Source: Acaryochloris sp. CRU_2_0 (lineage in GTDB: Bacteria > Cyanobacteriota > Cyanobacteriia > Thermosynechococcales > Thermosynechococcaceae). From it: DNA of 64,000 nt. A program made the position numbers and the translations under genes. Below the pieces are notes generated by a model that saw only the letters and a program-made list of their open reading frames with translations, was not told the origin of the DNA and made no database searches. Each line of letters opens with the position of its first letter. Position 1 is the first letter of the stretch. Location: assembly GCA_012034865.1 (NCBI GenBank), contig JAAUOM010000002.1, positions 1 through 64,000 on the forward strand, in the 5' to 3' direction. Below, one piece after another: positions 9,130 through 18,791 of this stretch.

Positions 9130-10926
9130 CTTGATAGATAACTCTAGTTTCCAGACTTTGTGCCAGTGATTGCGAACCACTCTACTCGCTTCGTAAGTTG
9201 AAGGATATCGATCGGCAAATTTGGGTTCACACATTGTTTGCAAGATCTGATTTGTTTCCTGAATTAATTCAGCCAAATCACTCTCAGGCACTGAAGTAAC
9301 CCCAACGGTACCAACTTGATTGGACAGTGCTAGTAATAGGGTTTTGCCAATCGCATAGAGGTCTGTTGCAGGGCTATAGGTTCCAGACAACAGTTCAGGA
9401 GCCAAGGAATTATTTTGAGATTCTAGTGCTTGTTGATACTGAGGGTATTGTTGACTAAGTTTGCTCAAGAGTCGAGTGGTAATACCATAGTCAATCAGTA
9501 TTAATTTTCGATTTCTTTCTGAAGGTCGTAAAAAGCAACCTGGATGAGGATGGGTATGAATCATTTGAGAGTGATGGAGTACATCAACAATGGTCAAAAG
9601 TTCATCGGCTAGTTTGCAGATCTCTTTGATGGAAAGGGGAGGTTTAGTCTCTAAGAATTTGCTCAGTAATGTGCCTTCGATATATTCGTGAACTAGATAA
9701 AAGACTTCACCATCTTGCAAATAGCTGAGTAGGGGAATGCACTGCTCATGGGGTTTGATCTGTTTCAAAGTTGCCATTTCGGCTAGAAACATCTCTTGTA
9801 CAGTTTCGAGGACATCGGGGTTATTGGTGTCCAAATGAAAGCTATGAATTAAACGCATAGAAGCATCAGGATCTCGCAGATCTTGTGCGATCGCAGTTTG
9901 GCTAAAGGATGTCCTGCTGAGGACTTCAATCAGACGATACCGCTCATTCCAAAAAGAAACATGCTGGGGTGGAGCAGATGATTCAACTAGCTGCTGCTGA
10001 GTGTCTTCAAGGGTTTTGAGATGCGTTTGAATCCGAGCTAGCGCAACAGGTAAATCAATGGGTTTAGTGATGTAATCATTGGCACCTAGTTCTAAAGCTT
10101 CAACGATATCTTCGCTGGTATCCTTAGCCGTAGCCATAATCACTGGCAACTGGGCTTGAGAATACATCTGACGAATTCGCCTGAGGGTTTCAATGCCCCC
10201 TATCCCTGGCATCATGATATCTAGTAAAACCAAGGAAACGTCTGTTGTTGCTAAAACAGCTAATGCTGACTCTCCACTATCTGCGAGGAGAACCTCAAAT
10301 CCTTTGCGTTCTAAACGTCGACTGAGCATGTCCCGATTGGCTTCGTTGTCGTCAACAACCAGCAATTTGGGGGAAACATTGAATGGGGTAAATACCTGAT
10401 TAGCCTGAGTTCCCGGTGGTTCATGTTCCAGGGCTATGGCAGCAAGCGGCTCTAAACTCGCTGTCACTGGAGAGGCAACGGGTTGTTCTAGTACCATGAC
10501 AACTGATGAGGCAGTTGGTATTGCAACTGAAGATCCTGTCGGTACTGTTGATCGAGTCTGTGCTGCTTGTAACTGCTTTTCTATCTTCTGCAATAAACGT
10601 TTGAGATCGACGGGCTTTGTATCATAGTCATCACAACCTGCTGCCAAGGCCTTCTCTTGATCTCCCACCATTGCATGGGCTGTCAAAGCAATAATAGGAA
10701 TAGAGGCAGTTTGAACCCCTGCCTTCAGATTTTGGGTCGCTTGCCAACCGTTCATGACGGGTAAACTCATATCCATCAGGATCAAGTCAGGCTGTTCAGA
10801 TGTTGCTTTCGAGACCCCCTCTGCACCATCAACCGCAATCACAACTTCATAACCCCGACGATGTAAGCGCCGACCGAGCATGTCTCGATTTAATTCGTTG
10901 TCTTCTACTAAAAGAATCTTAGGCAT
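9112..10926 (-). CDS. Dual-receiver response regulator fused to a pseudokinase domain
   Basis: About 604 residues from ATG 10926 ([18 protein letters not shown]). Receiver 1 covers residues 1-125 with phospho-acceptor Asp52 ([14 protein letters not shown]); receiver 2 covers about 185-310 with Asp236 (VLLDIMMPG). The C-terminal 270 residues resemble a Ser/Thr kinase ([64 protein letters not shown]). The ATP-lysine strand and the HRD catalytic Asp are missing (the catalytic loop reads [13 protein letters not shown]), and DFG is DYG, so it is probably inactive and acts as a binding platform. It lies 46 bases after the Rieske gene on the same strand. Confidence 0.85.
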   Translation of the reverse strand: MPKILLVEDNELNRDMLGRRLHRRGYEVVIAVDGAEGVSKATSEQPDLILMDMSLPVMNGWQATQNLKAGVQTASIPIIALTAHAMVGDQEKALAAGCDDYDTKPVDLKRLLQKIEKQLQAAQTRSTVPTGSSVAIPTASSVVMVLEQPVASPVTASLEPLAAIALEHEPPGTQANQVFTPFNVSPKLLVVDDNEANRDMLSRRLERKGFEVLLADSGESALAVLATTDVSLVLLDIMMPGIGGIETLRRIRQMYSQAQLPVIMATAKDTSEDIVEALELGANDYITKPIDLPVALARIQTHLKTLEDTQQQLVESSAPPQHVSFWNERYRLIEVLSRTSFSQTAIAQDLRDPDASMRLIHSFHLDTNNPDVLETVQEMFLAEMATLKQIKPHEQCIPLLSYLQDGEVFYLVHEYIEGTLLSKFLETKPPLSIKEICKLADELLTIVDVLHHSQMIHTHPHPGCFLRPSERNRKLILIDYGITTRLLSKLSQQYPQYQQALESQNNSLAPELLSGTYSPATDLYAIGKTLLLALSNQVGTVGVTSVPESDLAELIQETNQILQTMCEPKFADRYPSTYEASRVVRNHWHKVWKLELSIKSKQTH

Positions 10927-10972
10927 TGATCTTAACAATGGGTGATCTGAGGTGGGCAGAAAGTGAGATGAA

Positions 10973-11424
10973 TCAAGCAACGGTAGGATTGACCCAAATG
11001 GCATTCCCTTCAACTTTGACTTGATAGTTTTCTAATGGACGGGATGCAGGGCCTTTGATTACGGTTCCATCCGCTTTGTAGGTTGAACCATGACAAGGGC
11101 AAAAAATATCTTTCGAGTCTTCTCCCAAGTCAACTGGACAGCCCTGATGGGTACAAGTGGGGTTGAGCGCATAAAGGGTCTCTGATTGGTTTGCATCCCG
11201 CACAACCAAAACTTTTTTGTCCCCTTCTAGAGTTTTCAAGAGGCGACCCGTCTCATCTAAGTCTTCCAGATTGCCAACCTTGAAAAACCATTCTGAGATG
11301 TCTCTGTTTTAGGAATTGCTATTTCCTGATTAGAGCCTTGTTTAGTGCAGGCACCTATCACAACTGACAGAAGCCCTGATATCCCACTAAGTGTTAACCA
11401 TGACAAGAGTTTTCGACGATTCAT
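10973..11424 (-). pseudogene. Rieske [2Fe-2S] lipoprotein, frameshifted
   Basis: ATG 11424 opens with MNRRKLLSWLTLSGISG then LLSVVIGAC, a signal peptide with a lipobox-like Cys26. The frame is lost in 11290-11312 and resumes one frame over as SEWFFKVGNLEDLDETGRLL. The Rieske cluster ligands are intact: CTHQGCPVDL and FCPCHGSTYKADG. One extra A in the A4 run at 11306-11309 would give a continuous 150-residue protein. It is probably an exported, lipid-anchored electron carrier, not the b6f Rieske subunit, which has a longer membrane helix and different context. Confidence 0.8.
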
Positions 11425-11940
11425 ACTGACCCTAAGATACTGAATTGGCCAACAATTAGATTACTGGGTAATGGTAATGCTGCGCAAAAAATACTGGAGA
11501 TAGTTTTATACAGGCTAAAGCTAGTGTACCCATAATTGTTTGCTAAATCGAACTGGCAATCAATAACCGAACTGGCAATCAATAACTGAACTGGCAATCA
11601 ATAACTGAACTGGGAACCATTGGCCAGCAAAAAATGTTTTAATATCAAGATTTTTGGCTAATTTTCGACCAATAGTTCAATTCCAAAATCCTGAAACCCT
11701 TGATTTATATAGCCATTCTAGGTATTAAAGTACTTCTTTCCTCTACATATAGAAGCGAGGTGAGTATTTGTTTCAAAATATTATTGACTTGACAGAGTAT
11801 AGTTAGAGGCTTGTCACATTTGGGCAAACTAATGATGGGAGATTACAGAGCAATAATCCAGCTCACCATCTCCTGTTCAGTGCTTATGTAGAAAGCGCAT
11901 AAGCAATCCGATGAATCCCATACTCAGGAGGTTTTAGGGC
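11425..11940. promoter_or_regulatory. Divergent intergenic region between Rieske and peroxidase operons
   Basis: 516 bases between the Rieske gene (minus, start 11424) and the peroxidase gene (plus, start 11941), presumably containing both promoters. It contains the 19-bp tandem repeat at 11551-11607. A strong Shine-Dalgarno AGGAGG at 11926-11931 sits nine bases before the GTG at 11941 and fixes that start. No other gene is visible. Confidence 0.5.
11551..11607. repeat. Three tandem copies of a 19-bp unit
   Basis: The unit AACTGGCAATCAATAACTG occurs at 11551-11569 (with one change, C for T), 11570-11588 and 11589-11607, followed by a degenerate partial fourth copy (AACTGGGAACC). The copies are head to tail with no spacer, in the promoter region shared by two divergent operons. 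It could be an array of operator sites or a neutral minisatellite. Confidence 0.85.
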
Positions 11941-12960
11941 GTGAGCAGAATGTTTAAAAAACGTCATCTGTTGCTGGTTATATTATTTGTTTTGGCATCC
12001 CTGTTGTCCCTCAAGTGGACACAGATGACTGAGCAGCCTGTGATTGCCCAACTGGGTCCTCCGATTACAGCGGCAGGGGATGAACCCATTGAACCAATCC
12101 CTTTGCACGTTTCACTGAATATGGAAAAAGTGATTCTGGGCAAACAGTTGTTTCACGACCCGAAGCTTTCTAAGAACAACACCATTTCTTGTGCAAGCTG
12201 TCACGATTTGACCATGGGAGGCATTGATCGCCGCGCCCACTCCCTTGGCATCAACGGCCAAATCGGTGCAATCAATGCCCCAACAGTTCTCAACAACAGT
12301 TTCCACTTCAAGCAGTTTTGGGATGGCAGAGCCTCTTCTCTAGAGGAACAAGTGGATGGTCCAATCCATGCTGCTAATGAGATGGGTTCTAGTTGGCCAG
12401 AAATCATTGAGAAATTAAAGCAGTCACCAGAATATGTGAATGCCTTTGACAAGCTCTATGAAAAAGACATCTCAGCCGACCATATTAAAGATGCGATCGC
12501 AACCTTCGAGCGATCTCTGTATACTCCTAACTCTCGCTTTGATCAATTCCTGCGAGGTAACGCCAACGCCTTAAGCGACCCGGAGAAGGAAGGCTATCGA
12601 CGCTTCAAAGGATATGGCTGCGTGGCTTGCCATCAAGGTGTGTTATTGGGTGGCAATATGTATCAGAAATTTGGGGTCTTTGGTGACTACATTAAGGAGC
12701 GAGGCAACGAAACCAAAGCGGATTTAGGGCGCTACAACGTCACTGGCAAAGCGGAAGATCGCTACATGTTTAAGGTACCGAGTTTGAGGAATATTTCCTT
12801 AACCGCCCCTTATTTTCATGATGGTTCAGTCAAAACCCTAGATGAAGCTGTGAAAGTCATGGTCAAATACCAACTGGGCCGCGAGCCAAATCAGAAAGAT
12901 GTTGACCTGATCATCCAATTCTTGAAAACCCTTAATGGTGAAATCAAAGAGGTCGCCTAA
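11941..12960 (+). CDS. Di-heme cytochrome c peroxidase family protein
   Basis: 339 residues from GTG 11941 (AGGAGG nine bases upstream). An N-terminal hydrophobic segment at residues 9-24 is a signal peptide or anchor. There are two covalent heme sites: CASCH at 84-88 (low-potential, peroxidatic side) and CVACH at 227-231. GKQLFHDPKLS, GINGQIGAINAPTVLN, FWDGRASSLEEQ and the late MFKVPSLRNISLTAPYFHDG match the bacterial CcpA/MauG family. It likely reduces H2O2 or oxidises a partner in the periplasm. The stop overlaps the histidine kinase start (TAATG), so the two are translationally coupled. Confidence 0.88.
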   Translation: MSRMFKKRHLLLVILFVLASLLSLKWTQMTEQPVIAQLGPPITAAGDEPIEPIPLHVSLNMEKVILGKQLFHDPKLSKNNTISCASCHDLTMGGIDRRAHSLGINGQIGAINAPTVLNNSFHFKQFWDGRASSLEEQVDGPIHAANEMGSSWPEIIEKLKQSPEYVNAFDKLYEKDISADHIKDAIATFERSLYTPNSRFDQFLRGNANALSDPEKEGYRRFKGYGCVACHQGVLLGGNMYQKFGVFGDYIKERGNETKADLGRYNVTGKAEDRYMFKVPSLRNISLTAPYFHDGSVKTLDEAVKVMVKYQLGREPNQKDVDLIIQFLKTLNGEIKEVA

Positions 12961-15758
12961 TGCAAAAACATAAACTTCTTAGCCTCCTCGGTGCATCGGG
13001 TGCCCTTCTCCTCTTGGGGGGGTTAGTCACGAAGAGCTTATCCGTTGATAGTCAGCAACATCAGCAATATCGCACCTTGATGAACCAACAGTTGGATCAA
13101 GATGCTACTGTGAATCAAAACGTTCTCAAAGCTCGCTATACCTTACTGACGTCTTATGATCCCCTTGTGCGGTCAATGGCCAAACAACTGGAATTACAGC
13201 AAGGTTTAAAGCAAATTCCAGGATTTATTGAGAACCAGCAAATTCTGCAACAGAAATTGCAAAAAAATAACCAGATCTTTACGCAAAAACAAGAACTCGT
13301 AGAAGCGTTTAAGTCTAAAAATGCCGTTTTAAAGAACTCTTTGACTTACTTACCAGAATTAGTAAAAGAGTTCCAGCAAGGCTCACGAGGCGAAGGCTTA
13401 ACAGGGAGTGAGGCATCCGTACTGGAAGCCATGTTGGACAACGTGTTGCTCTATAGTCTGTCCTCAGATGAAGAGCTGGTTCTTCAGATCAAAACCCAGA
13501 TAGCCCAATTAGAGGGACAGAGTAGCCAAAGTGCAAATAAGGCATCTAAAAATATTCAACTGGCAGTTGCTCACACCAAAATTATTCTGGAATATAAACC
13601 TCAAGTCGATGCCCTCACCCGCCAGATTTTGAAGCTGCCGACCAATAAAGCTATTGGTTCTTTAGAAACCACTTATACCCAGCAGTATAATGCTGCCACC
13701 CGGACTGCCGATGTCTTTCGATTCCTCAGCTTTGGGTACTTATTGGTCTTGGTTTCAGGAGGAGCCTATCTGATTATTCAGCAACAGCGACGCTCCAACC
13801 AGCGGGTCTCTGGGATTCTCAGCAGTCTGAGCGATGCATTTGTGGCCCTTAACCCGCAATGGCAAATTACCTATATTAATGACAAGGCCGCTGAGATTTT
13901 TCAAAAAGATCCGCAACAGCTTCTCAACCAAGACTTCTGGCAAACCTTCCCCGATGAATTAGGGGCAGAACATCTGGTTCAGTACAGAAACGCTTTACAA
14001 GAAAAAACGAAAGCGTCCTTCGAGGTCTTCTATCCGCAGACTCAGATTTGGCTAGAAGTGCGGATCTATCCCAGTGTGGATGGTTTGTCATTATTCTTTC
14101 AGGATGTCACCAGTCGCAAAGTGGCTGAAGCTCGCCTGAAGCAGATGAACCAAGAACTAGAGGAACGAGTCCAAGCCCGAACTGCACAGTTAGTATCCAG
14201 TATGGAGGCAGCAGAGGAAGCGAGAGCCAAGGCAGAAGAGGCCAACAAGAGTAAGAGCGAATTTCTAGCTAATATGAGTCATGAATTGCGTACCCCTCTC
14301 AATGCCATCATTGGGTATAGCGAGATGTTGGAAGAAGATGCAGAGGATATTGGTCAAGATGACTTTATCCCTGATTTGCAAAAGATTTCGGGATCCGCTA
14401 AACATTTGTTGGAATTAATTAATGCGGTTCTTGATCTCTCAAAGGTGGAAGCGGGTCGCATGGAACTCTACTTAGAGTCGTTTGCGATCGCACCCCTAGT
14501 CAAAACCATTGCTGCTACTTTGCAACCCATTGCTGATAAACAGCACAATATTATCTCTGTTCATTACCCAGAGGATATTGGTAATCTTTATGCTGACCAA
14601 ACCAAAGTGCGACAGAGTTTATATAACTTGTTGAGTAATGCCTGCAAGTTTACCGAGCAAGGTGAAATCAGCCTAAGCGTTATTGAAGATGCCGGGGAAG
14701 AGATTGTTTTCAGCATCAAAGATACGGGCATTGGCATGACTTCTGAGCAATTAGACAAAGTCTTTAATGCCTTTACCCAAGCAGATGCCTCCACAACCCG
14801 GAAATATGGGGGGACGGGTCTGGGTCTCACCATTACCAAGCAATTTATCGAGATCATGGGAGGCCATATCTCGGTCACGAGCCAATATGGGTATGGGACT
14901 GAATTTACAGTGCACCTCCCTCGCCAAGTTGAATCTGAAAAAGCACCTGCAAACCCTAAACAACCAGAACCAACCCACCATATCTCTCTACCCGCTCTTG
15001 ACCTGGGTCAAAAATCTGGGACAGTGCTGGTCATTGATGATGATGCCCATGCTAGAGATTTGATGCAACGATTTCTATCCGATGCAGGCTACCAATCTGT
15101 AGTGGCTGCCTCTGGTCTAGAAGGGTTACGTCTAGCTGAAGCGATCTTGCCAGATCTCATTACCCTAGATGTTCTCATGCCAGAAATGGATGGCTGGTCT
15201 GTTCTGCAAACGCTGAAGAGCAATGAAAAACTAGCGAATATCCCTGTGATTATGATGACGATGATCGACGACGAAAAAGTGGGCTATTCCCTAGGGGCAA
15301 CAGACTTTCTGACCAAACCCTTACAGCGGACTCGGCTCCTAGAGATCCTAGACAAGTATGCAACCCGATCCAGTCGGAATTGGATGCTAGTGATCGAGGA
15401 CGATTTACCCTCTCAACAAGTCCTGGGTCGTCTTTTGGAAAGAGAGCAATGGCCTTATAAAACAGCGGGGAATGGACAGCAAGCACTCAAGATTTTGCAA
15501 GCAGGTGATGTCCCAGATCTTATTTTCCTCGATCTAATGATGCCAGAGATGGATGGCTTTGAGTTCCTACAGATCCTGCGGCAGCGATCGGAGTGGCAAA
15601 GCATCCCTGTGATTGTAGTATCTGCCAAAGACTTAACTGCGAGTGAACGTCTACAGTTGGGTGATGCAGTTCAAAGCATCCATCAAAAAGGGCAACTTGA
15701 TCGCCAAGAATTACTAGAAGAGGTGCAAGACTTTCTCGGAATTGCAGCTCACAAGTGA
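12960..15758 (+). CDS. Hybrid sensor histidine kinase with PAS and two receiver domains
   Basis: 932 residues. A membrane helix at about 8-24, an all-helical periplasmic region (about 30-250) and a second helix at about 253-273 look like a DAHL/four-helix sensor. Then PAS (about 280-385), a coiled coil (390-430), HisKA with His441 (SEFLANMSHELRTPLN), and HATPase with the N box (NLLSNACKF), G1 (IKDTGIGMT) and KYGGTGLGLT. Receiver 1 has Asp737 (TLDVLMPEMDGW) and receiver 2 has Asp858 (FLDLMMPEMDGF). It is translationally coupled to the di-heme peroxidase, so it may sense peroxide, redox state or a ligand processed by that enzyme. Confidence 0.9.
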   Translation: MQKHKLLSLLGASGALLLLGGLVTKSLSVDSQQHQQYRTLMNQQLDQDATVNQNVLKARYTLLTSYDPLVRSMAKQLELQQGLKQIPGFIENQQILQQKLQKNNQIFTQKQELVEAFKSKNAVLKNSLTYLPELVKEFQQGSRGEGLTGSEASVLEAMLDNVLLYSLSSDEELVLQIKTQIAQLEGQSSQSANKASKNIQLAVAHTKIILEYKPQVDALTRQILKLPTNKAIGSLETTYTQQYNAATRTADVFRFLSFGYLLVLVSGGAYLIIQQQRRSNQRVSGILSSLSDAFVALNPQWQITYINDKAAEIFQKDPQQLLNQDFWQTFPDELGAEHLVQYRNALQEKTKASFEVFYPQTQIWLEVRIYPSVDGLSLFFQDVTSRKVAEARLKQMNQELEERVQARTAQLVSSMEAAEEARAKAEEANKSKSEFLANMSHELRTPLNAIIGYSEMLEEDAEDIGQDDFIPDLQKISGSAKHLLELINAVLDLSKVEAGRMELYLESFAIAPLVKTIAATLQPIADKQHNIISVHYPEDIGNLYADQTKVRQSLYNLLSNACKFTEQGEISLSVIEDAGEEIVFSIKDTGIGMTSEQLDKVFNAFTQADASTTRKYGGTGLGLTITKQFIEIMGGHISVTSQYGYGTEFTVHLPRQVESEKAPANPKQPEPTHHISLPALDLGQKSGTVLVIDDDAHARDLMQRFLSDAGYQSVVAASGLEGLRLAEAILPDLITLDVLMPEMDGWSVLQTLKSNEKLANIPVIMMTMIDDEKVGYSLGATDFLTKPLQRTRLLEILDKYATRSSRNWMLVIEDDLPSQQVLGRLLEREQWPYKTAGNGQQALKILQAGDVPDLIFLDLMMPEMDGFEFLQILRQRSEWQSIPVIVVSAKDLTASERLQLGDAVQSIHQKGQLDRQELLEEVQDFLGIAAHK

Positions 15759-15785
15759 GCTAGGCCAAAAACAATAGATTAAAAA

Positions 15786-16640
15786 TTAAGGTTCAGAACT
15801 GAGCATCACCGATGATTTGAGCTTTGTTGCTTCTGGATTGGCGATGCTGCGGCGCATGGCTTCTACAAACCGACTCACCCGAATGGGATCAATGGGCTGG
15901 TCAACTTGGCCATGACGTTTGAGGGAACTAGAGACAATCGCCCCATCCGCAGTGGCAATGAGATCAGGAATATTTTCCCAAGTGGCTCCACTGCCGATGA
16001 ATACGGGCACCCCGTTGGCTGCATCCATGGCCAGCTCTAAGTCGCCCCGGTTGGGTGGACTTCCAGTCTCCCAGCCAGAGATAATAATGCCGTCTGCTAA
16101 GCCTCGTTCAATGGTCTCGTGTATAGTCGTGGTCAAATTAGGCGATCCCAGAGGACTCGCATGTTTGACAAACACATCCGCCAGAATTTTGACGTTGCTG
16201 CCCAGTTCGCGGCGATAGCGGAGGAGTTGATGAGCCTGCCCTTCGATTAAGCCTTGATCCGTGGCCATCACCCCTGTGAGTACGTTCACCCGAATAAATT
16301 GGGTTTCTACACAAGATGCGATCGCCATCGCACTACAGGCATCATTACGGAGAACATTAATCCCGATGGGCAGCGGCACTAGGTTCTTGACTCGCTGCAC
16401 AACCAAACTCATGGCACTGACCACAGCCGGATCAACGGGTCCTTTTGTAAACGGAGCATCAAAAAAATTTTCAATCATCAATCCATCCACACCCCCAGCC
16501 GCCAGCGCCGCAGATTCCTGCTCAGCCCTAGCAATCACTGCCTTAAGGCTTCCACCCCAACGCGGCGAAGTAGGTAGTGGCAGCAAGTGGACAACGCCAA
16601 TAATAGGATTAGAGGACTTAAAAATGTGTTGTAACTCCAC
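15786..16640 (-). CDS. btpA: BtpA family protein (photosystem I biogenesis)
   Basis: 284 residues. PIIGVVHLLPLPTSPRWGG, GGVDGLMIENFFDAPF, LPIGINVLRNDACSAMAIA, FIRVNVLTGVMATDQGLIEG, ILADVFVKHASPL and GADGAIVSSSLK-like repeats belong to the BtpA TIM-barrel family. In Synechocystis BtpA is a thylakoid-peripheral protein needed to accumulate PSI reaction-centre proteins. Length is typical. It is transcribed divergently from folK; the 16641-16834 gap holds both promoters. It ends 27 bases from the convergent histidine kinase gene. Confidence 0.92.
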   Translation of the reverse strand: MELQHIFKSSNPIIGVVHLLPLPTSPRWGGSLKAVIARAEQESAALAAGGVDGLMIENFFDAPFTKGPVDPAVVSAMSLVVQRVKNLVPLPIGINVLRNDACSAMAIASCVETQFIRVNVLTGVMATDQGLIEGQAHQLLRYRRELGSNVKILADVFVKHASPLGSPNLTTTIHETIERGLADGIIISGWETGSPPNRGDLELAMDAANGVPVFIGSGATWENIPDLIATADGAIVSSSLKRHGQVDQPIDPIRVSRFVEAMRRSIANPEATKLKSSVMLSSEP

Positions 16641-16834
16641 GGATAATTGAGTCGAACTCAGTAGGGAGAATATTGATCAATAAATTTAAAGGAGCGAGAA
16701 AAATTTAACCCATCAAACCCTAGAAAACCATCAGCACAGCTAAAAGCTTCTAGAGTGTCTAGCATAACAGCTTCCAAGAACCATGTATATTCTGTCAATC
16801 ACTCTCTGTCTATTGATCAAACTTGCAGCCACGT

Positions 16835-17356
16835 ATGGTTCAACCCCCTCAGCCATTGCCAGCAGAACAGCGTTGGGTCCAAGCTGCCGTTGCCCTGGGG
16901 GGCAATTTGGGAAACAGCCATGCCATCCTCAAAGCGGCAGTGGTAGCCCTCACACAAGATCCCAAGATAATTCTGTTGGCTCAGTCTCATTGGTATCAGA
17001 CCGTAGCCGTTGGTCCGCCCCAACCCGATTATCTCAATGCTTGCGTCAGTTTACGGACTCAGTACCCCCCTTTCCCCTTCCTGCAAAAGCTGCTCAGGAT
17101 TGAAGCTGAGTTTGGTCGTCTCCGCCAAGAGCGATGGGGTCCTCGCACCTTAGATTTAGACCTATTGCTGTTTGGCAATGCCATTGTGAATACGCCAACC
17201 CTAACCCTTCCCCACCCTCACTTACATGAACGGGCTTTTGTGTTGGCCCCTCTGGCTGAAATTTGTCCTGATTGGATTCATCCCCTTTACCAAAACTCTA
17301 TTGTGGATCTAGCCAAAGCTGTAGACTATACAGGAGTTCGTCAACTCCCCGATTAA
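16835..17356 (+). CDS. folK: 6-hydroxymethyl-7,8-dihydropterin pyrophosphokinase
   Basis: 173 residues from ATG 16835 (an upstream TTG at 16823 is possible). It transfers pyrophosphate from ATP to the pterin in folate synthesis. VALGGNLGNSHAILKAAV is the HPPK N-terminal strand-loop, PPQPDYLNACVSLRTQ and FGRLRQERWGPRTLDLDLLL the pterin/ATP/Mg2+ site (RWGPRTLDLDLL is diagnostic), and LPHPHLHERAFVLAPLAEI the C-terminal motif. The NUDIX gene starts 16 bases downstream and is probably co-transcribed. Confidence 0.95.
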   Translation: MVQPPQPLPAEQRWVQAAVALGGNLGNSHAILKAAVVALTQDPKIILLAQSHWYQTVAVGPPQPDYLNACVSLRTQYPPFPFLQKLLRIEAEFGRLRQERWGPRTLDLDLLLFGNAIVNTPTLTLPHPHLHERAFVLAPLAEICPDWIHPLYQNSIVDLAKAVDYTGVRQLPD

Positions 17357-17372
17357 AGCGTGATCACAAGTT

Positions 17373-17921
17373 ATGTCTCTGTTTCAAGAACCCCCTAAAC
17401 TCCTTAAGCAACTGCTGTTCTACAACGGTCGTAAGTTTACAATTGAAGCCAACCGCCTGCGTTTGCCCAATGGTAGTGAAGGGGATTGGTCCTGTATTCG
17501 CCATCCCGGCGGGGCAATGGCAGTCCCCATTACCAATGAGGGCAAGTTTGTTTTGGTCAAACAGTATCGCTTTGCCCTCAAGGGCAGGCTTTTGGAATTT
17601 CCCGCCGGGACTGTGGAGTCCCACGAAGATCCGGCGGTGACAATTCGGCGTGAGATAGAAGAGGAAACAGGCTATCGGGCTCATCAATGGCAGACGTTGG
17701 GGCAGTTTCCCCTTGCTCCGGGCTATTCCGATGAAATTATTTATGCCTATTTAGCACAAAACTTGGAGCTGTTGGACACCCCTCCGACGCAAGATGAAGA
17801 CGAAGATCTCGAAACCGTGTTGATGACAGCAGCGGAATTAGAATCTGCGATTCTGGAGGGTGAACCCATCGATGCCAAATCAATTTGTGGGTTCTACCTA
17901 GCACGGCCATTCATCAAATGA
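17373..17921 (+). CDS. NUDIX hydrolase, ADP-ribose pyrophosphatase-like
   Basis: 182 residues. The NUDIX box runs from Gly79 to Tyr101 with the full G-x5-E-x7-REUxEExGU spacing (Glu85, Arg93, Glu94, Glu97, Glu98, Gly100). The flanking pattern LLEFPAGTVESHEDP and PLAPGYSDEIIYAYLAQNLE is that of ADP-ribose/nucleoside-diphosphate-sugar pyrophosphatases: the Pro about 16 residues after the box is an ADPRase marker. It probably clears ADP-ribose or a related dinucleotide in the cytoplasm. Confidence 0.9.
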   Translation: MSLFQEPPKLLKQLLFYNGRKFTIEANRLRLPNGSEGDWSCIRHPGGAMAVPITNEGKFVLVKQYRFALKGRLLEFPAGTVESHEDPAVTIRREIEEETGYRAHQWQTLGQFPLAPGYSDEIIYAYLAQNLELLDTPPTQDEDEDLETVLMTAAELESAILEGEPIDAKSICGFYLARPFIK

Positions 17922-18058
17922 CTCCATAAACCTTATCCTCAATGGTTTGCGGATTCAGCTATGGATCAAGCCCACTGAGATAGCATAGAAATAATCGATC
18001 AAGGTCTAACATTGACTTTAGGGACTGCTGGTTGTTAACCACTAAGGAGTCAGATGAC

Positions 18059-18268
18059 ATGAAACCTTCCCCTCAAGCTGTCTACGATAATCTCAATTTA
18101 CTAGAGCAAGTTGATAATGTCAGGAGTGCTTGCTATCGGCAAAGGGCTCAGGATGTCTTAGCTGATCCTCAGGTGAGTCTGCAATGGCGAGAAGCGATCG
18201 CAGAGCGCCTTAATCAAGCCAATCGCCAATTGGGACTGCAAACCGCCAGCGAGAACGATAGCTATTAA
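18059..18268 (+). CDS. Small cyanobacterial hypothetical protein
   Basis: 69 residues from ATG 18059, with AAGGAG about ten bases upstream. Sequence MKPSPQAVYDNLNLLEQ, then SLQWREAIAERLNQANRQLG: helical, charged, no cysteines clustered, no membrane segment. Its own Shine-Dalgarno and balanced composition support a real gene. I do not recognise a family and give no function. Confidence 0.6.
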   Translation: MKPSPQAVYDNLNLLEQVDNVRSACYRQRAQDVLADPQVSLQWREAIAERLNQANRQLGLQTASENDSY

Positions 18269-18305
18269 CACAGGGCTGGATGCATCACCCTTTTCGAGGA
18301 GACCA

Positions 18306-18791
18306 TCACGCAGGATAAGCCTCAATTAAATTGAACACAGAGGCATCCAGTTCATAGCCAAACATCTCGGCCATTTGCATAAGCTTGGTGTTGCTCTGAT
18401 GTCCCCAAGACCGAAGCCAATGGCTGATCACAAAAACTTTATGCATGATCAAAATATCCAATGCTTGGGGATTGAAGAGAATGCCTTCCCGCTCACTAAA
18501 CTGATGGGGCACTAGCATGGCCACGTACCGTACCAATTCCCCTGAGCGCCAATCTAGGAATAAAGGTAACCACGGATAGAGACTATCCAAGCGAATAAAC
18601 CAAAGTCGCACCTCAGGAATTTCTGACCACTCTTGGGGCTGGTCAGGCGACTGAGGGTAATCAATCTGGAAGGTTAATTCTTGTTCATGGGCGAAGATAT
18701 CTTCTGCAAGCCAAGCTTCTATCGTTGGCACAATGGGAGATAAATCAAGGGCATCAATATGAGCAGGATGAAGAATAATGGTCACAGTCAT
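18306..18791 (-). CDS. CRR6-like NDH-1 (NdhI) maturation factor, DUF1817
   Basis: 161 residues from ATG 18791 (MTVTIILHPAHIDALDLSPI). The frame is open upstream but that part is poorly structured. LSEIPEVRLWFIRLD-like sequence (here WSEIPEVRLWFIRLDSLYPW), LFLDWRSGELVRYVAMLVPH and QALDILIMHKVFVISHWLR followed by MAEMFGYELD are characteristic of CRR6. That protein helps assemble the NdhI-containing arm of the photosynthetic NDH-1 complex in cyanobacteria and chloroplasts. Divergent from the Fur-family gene. Confidence 0.85.
   Translation of the reverse strand: MTVTIILHPAHIDALDLSPIVPTIEAWLAEDIFAHEQELTFQIDYPQSPDQPQEWSEIPEVRLWFIRLDSLYPWLPLFLDWRSGELVRYVAMLVPHQFSEREGILFNPQALDILIMHKVFVISHWLRSWGHQSNTKLMQMAEMFGYELDASVFNLIEAYPA

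Noticed and set aside
14767-15063. 98-codon plus-strand frame inside the histidine kinase
   Set aside because: Shifted frame over conserved kinase sequence.
16261-16650. 129-codon plus-strand frame antisense to btpA
   Set aside because: Exact shadow of the well-supported btpA gene.
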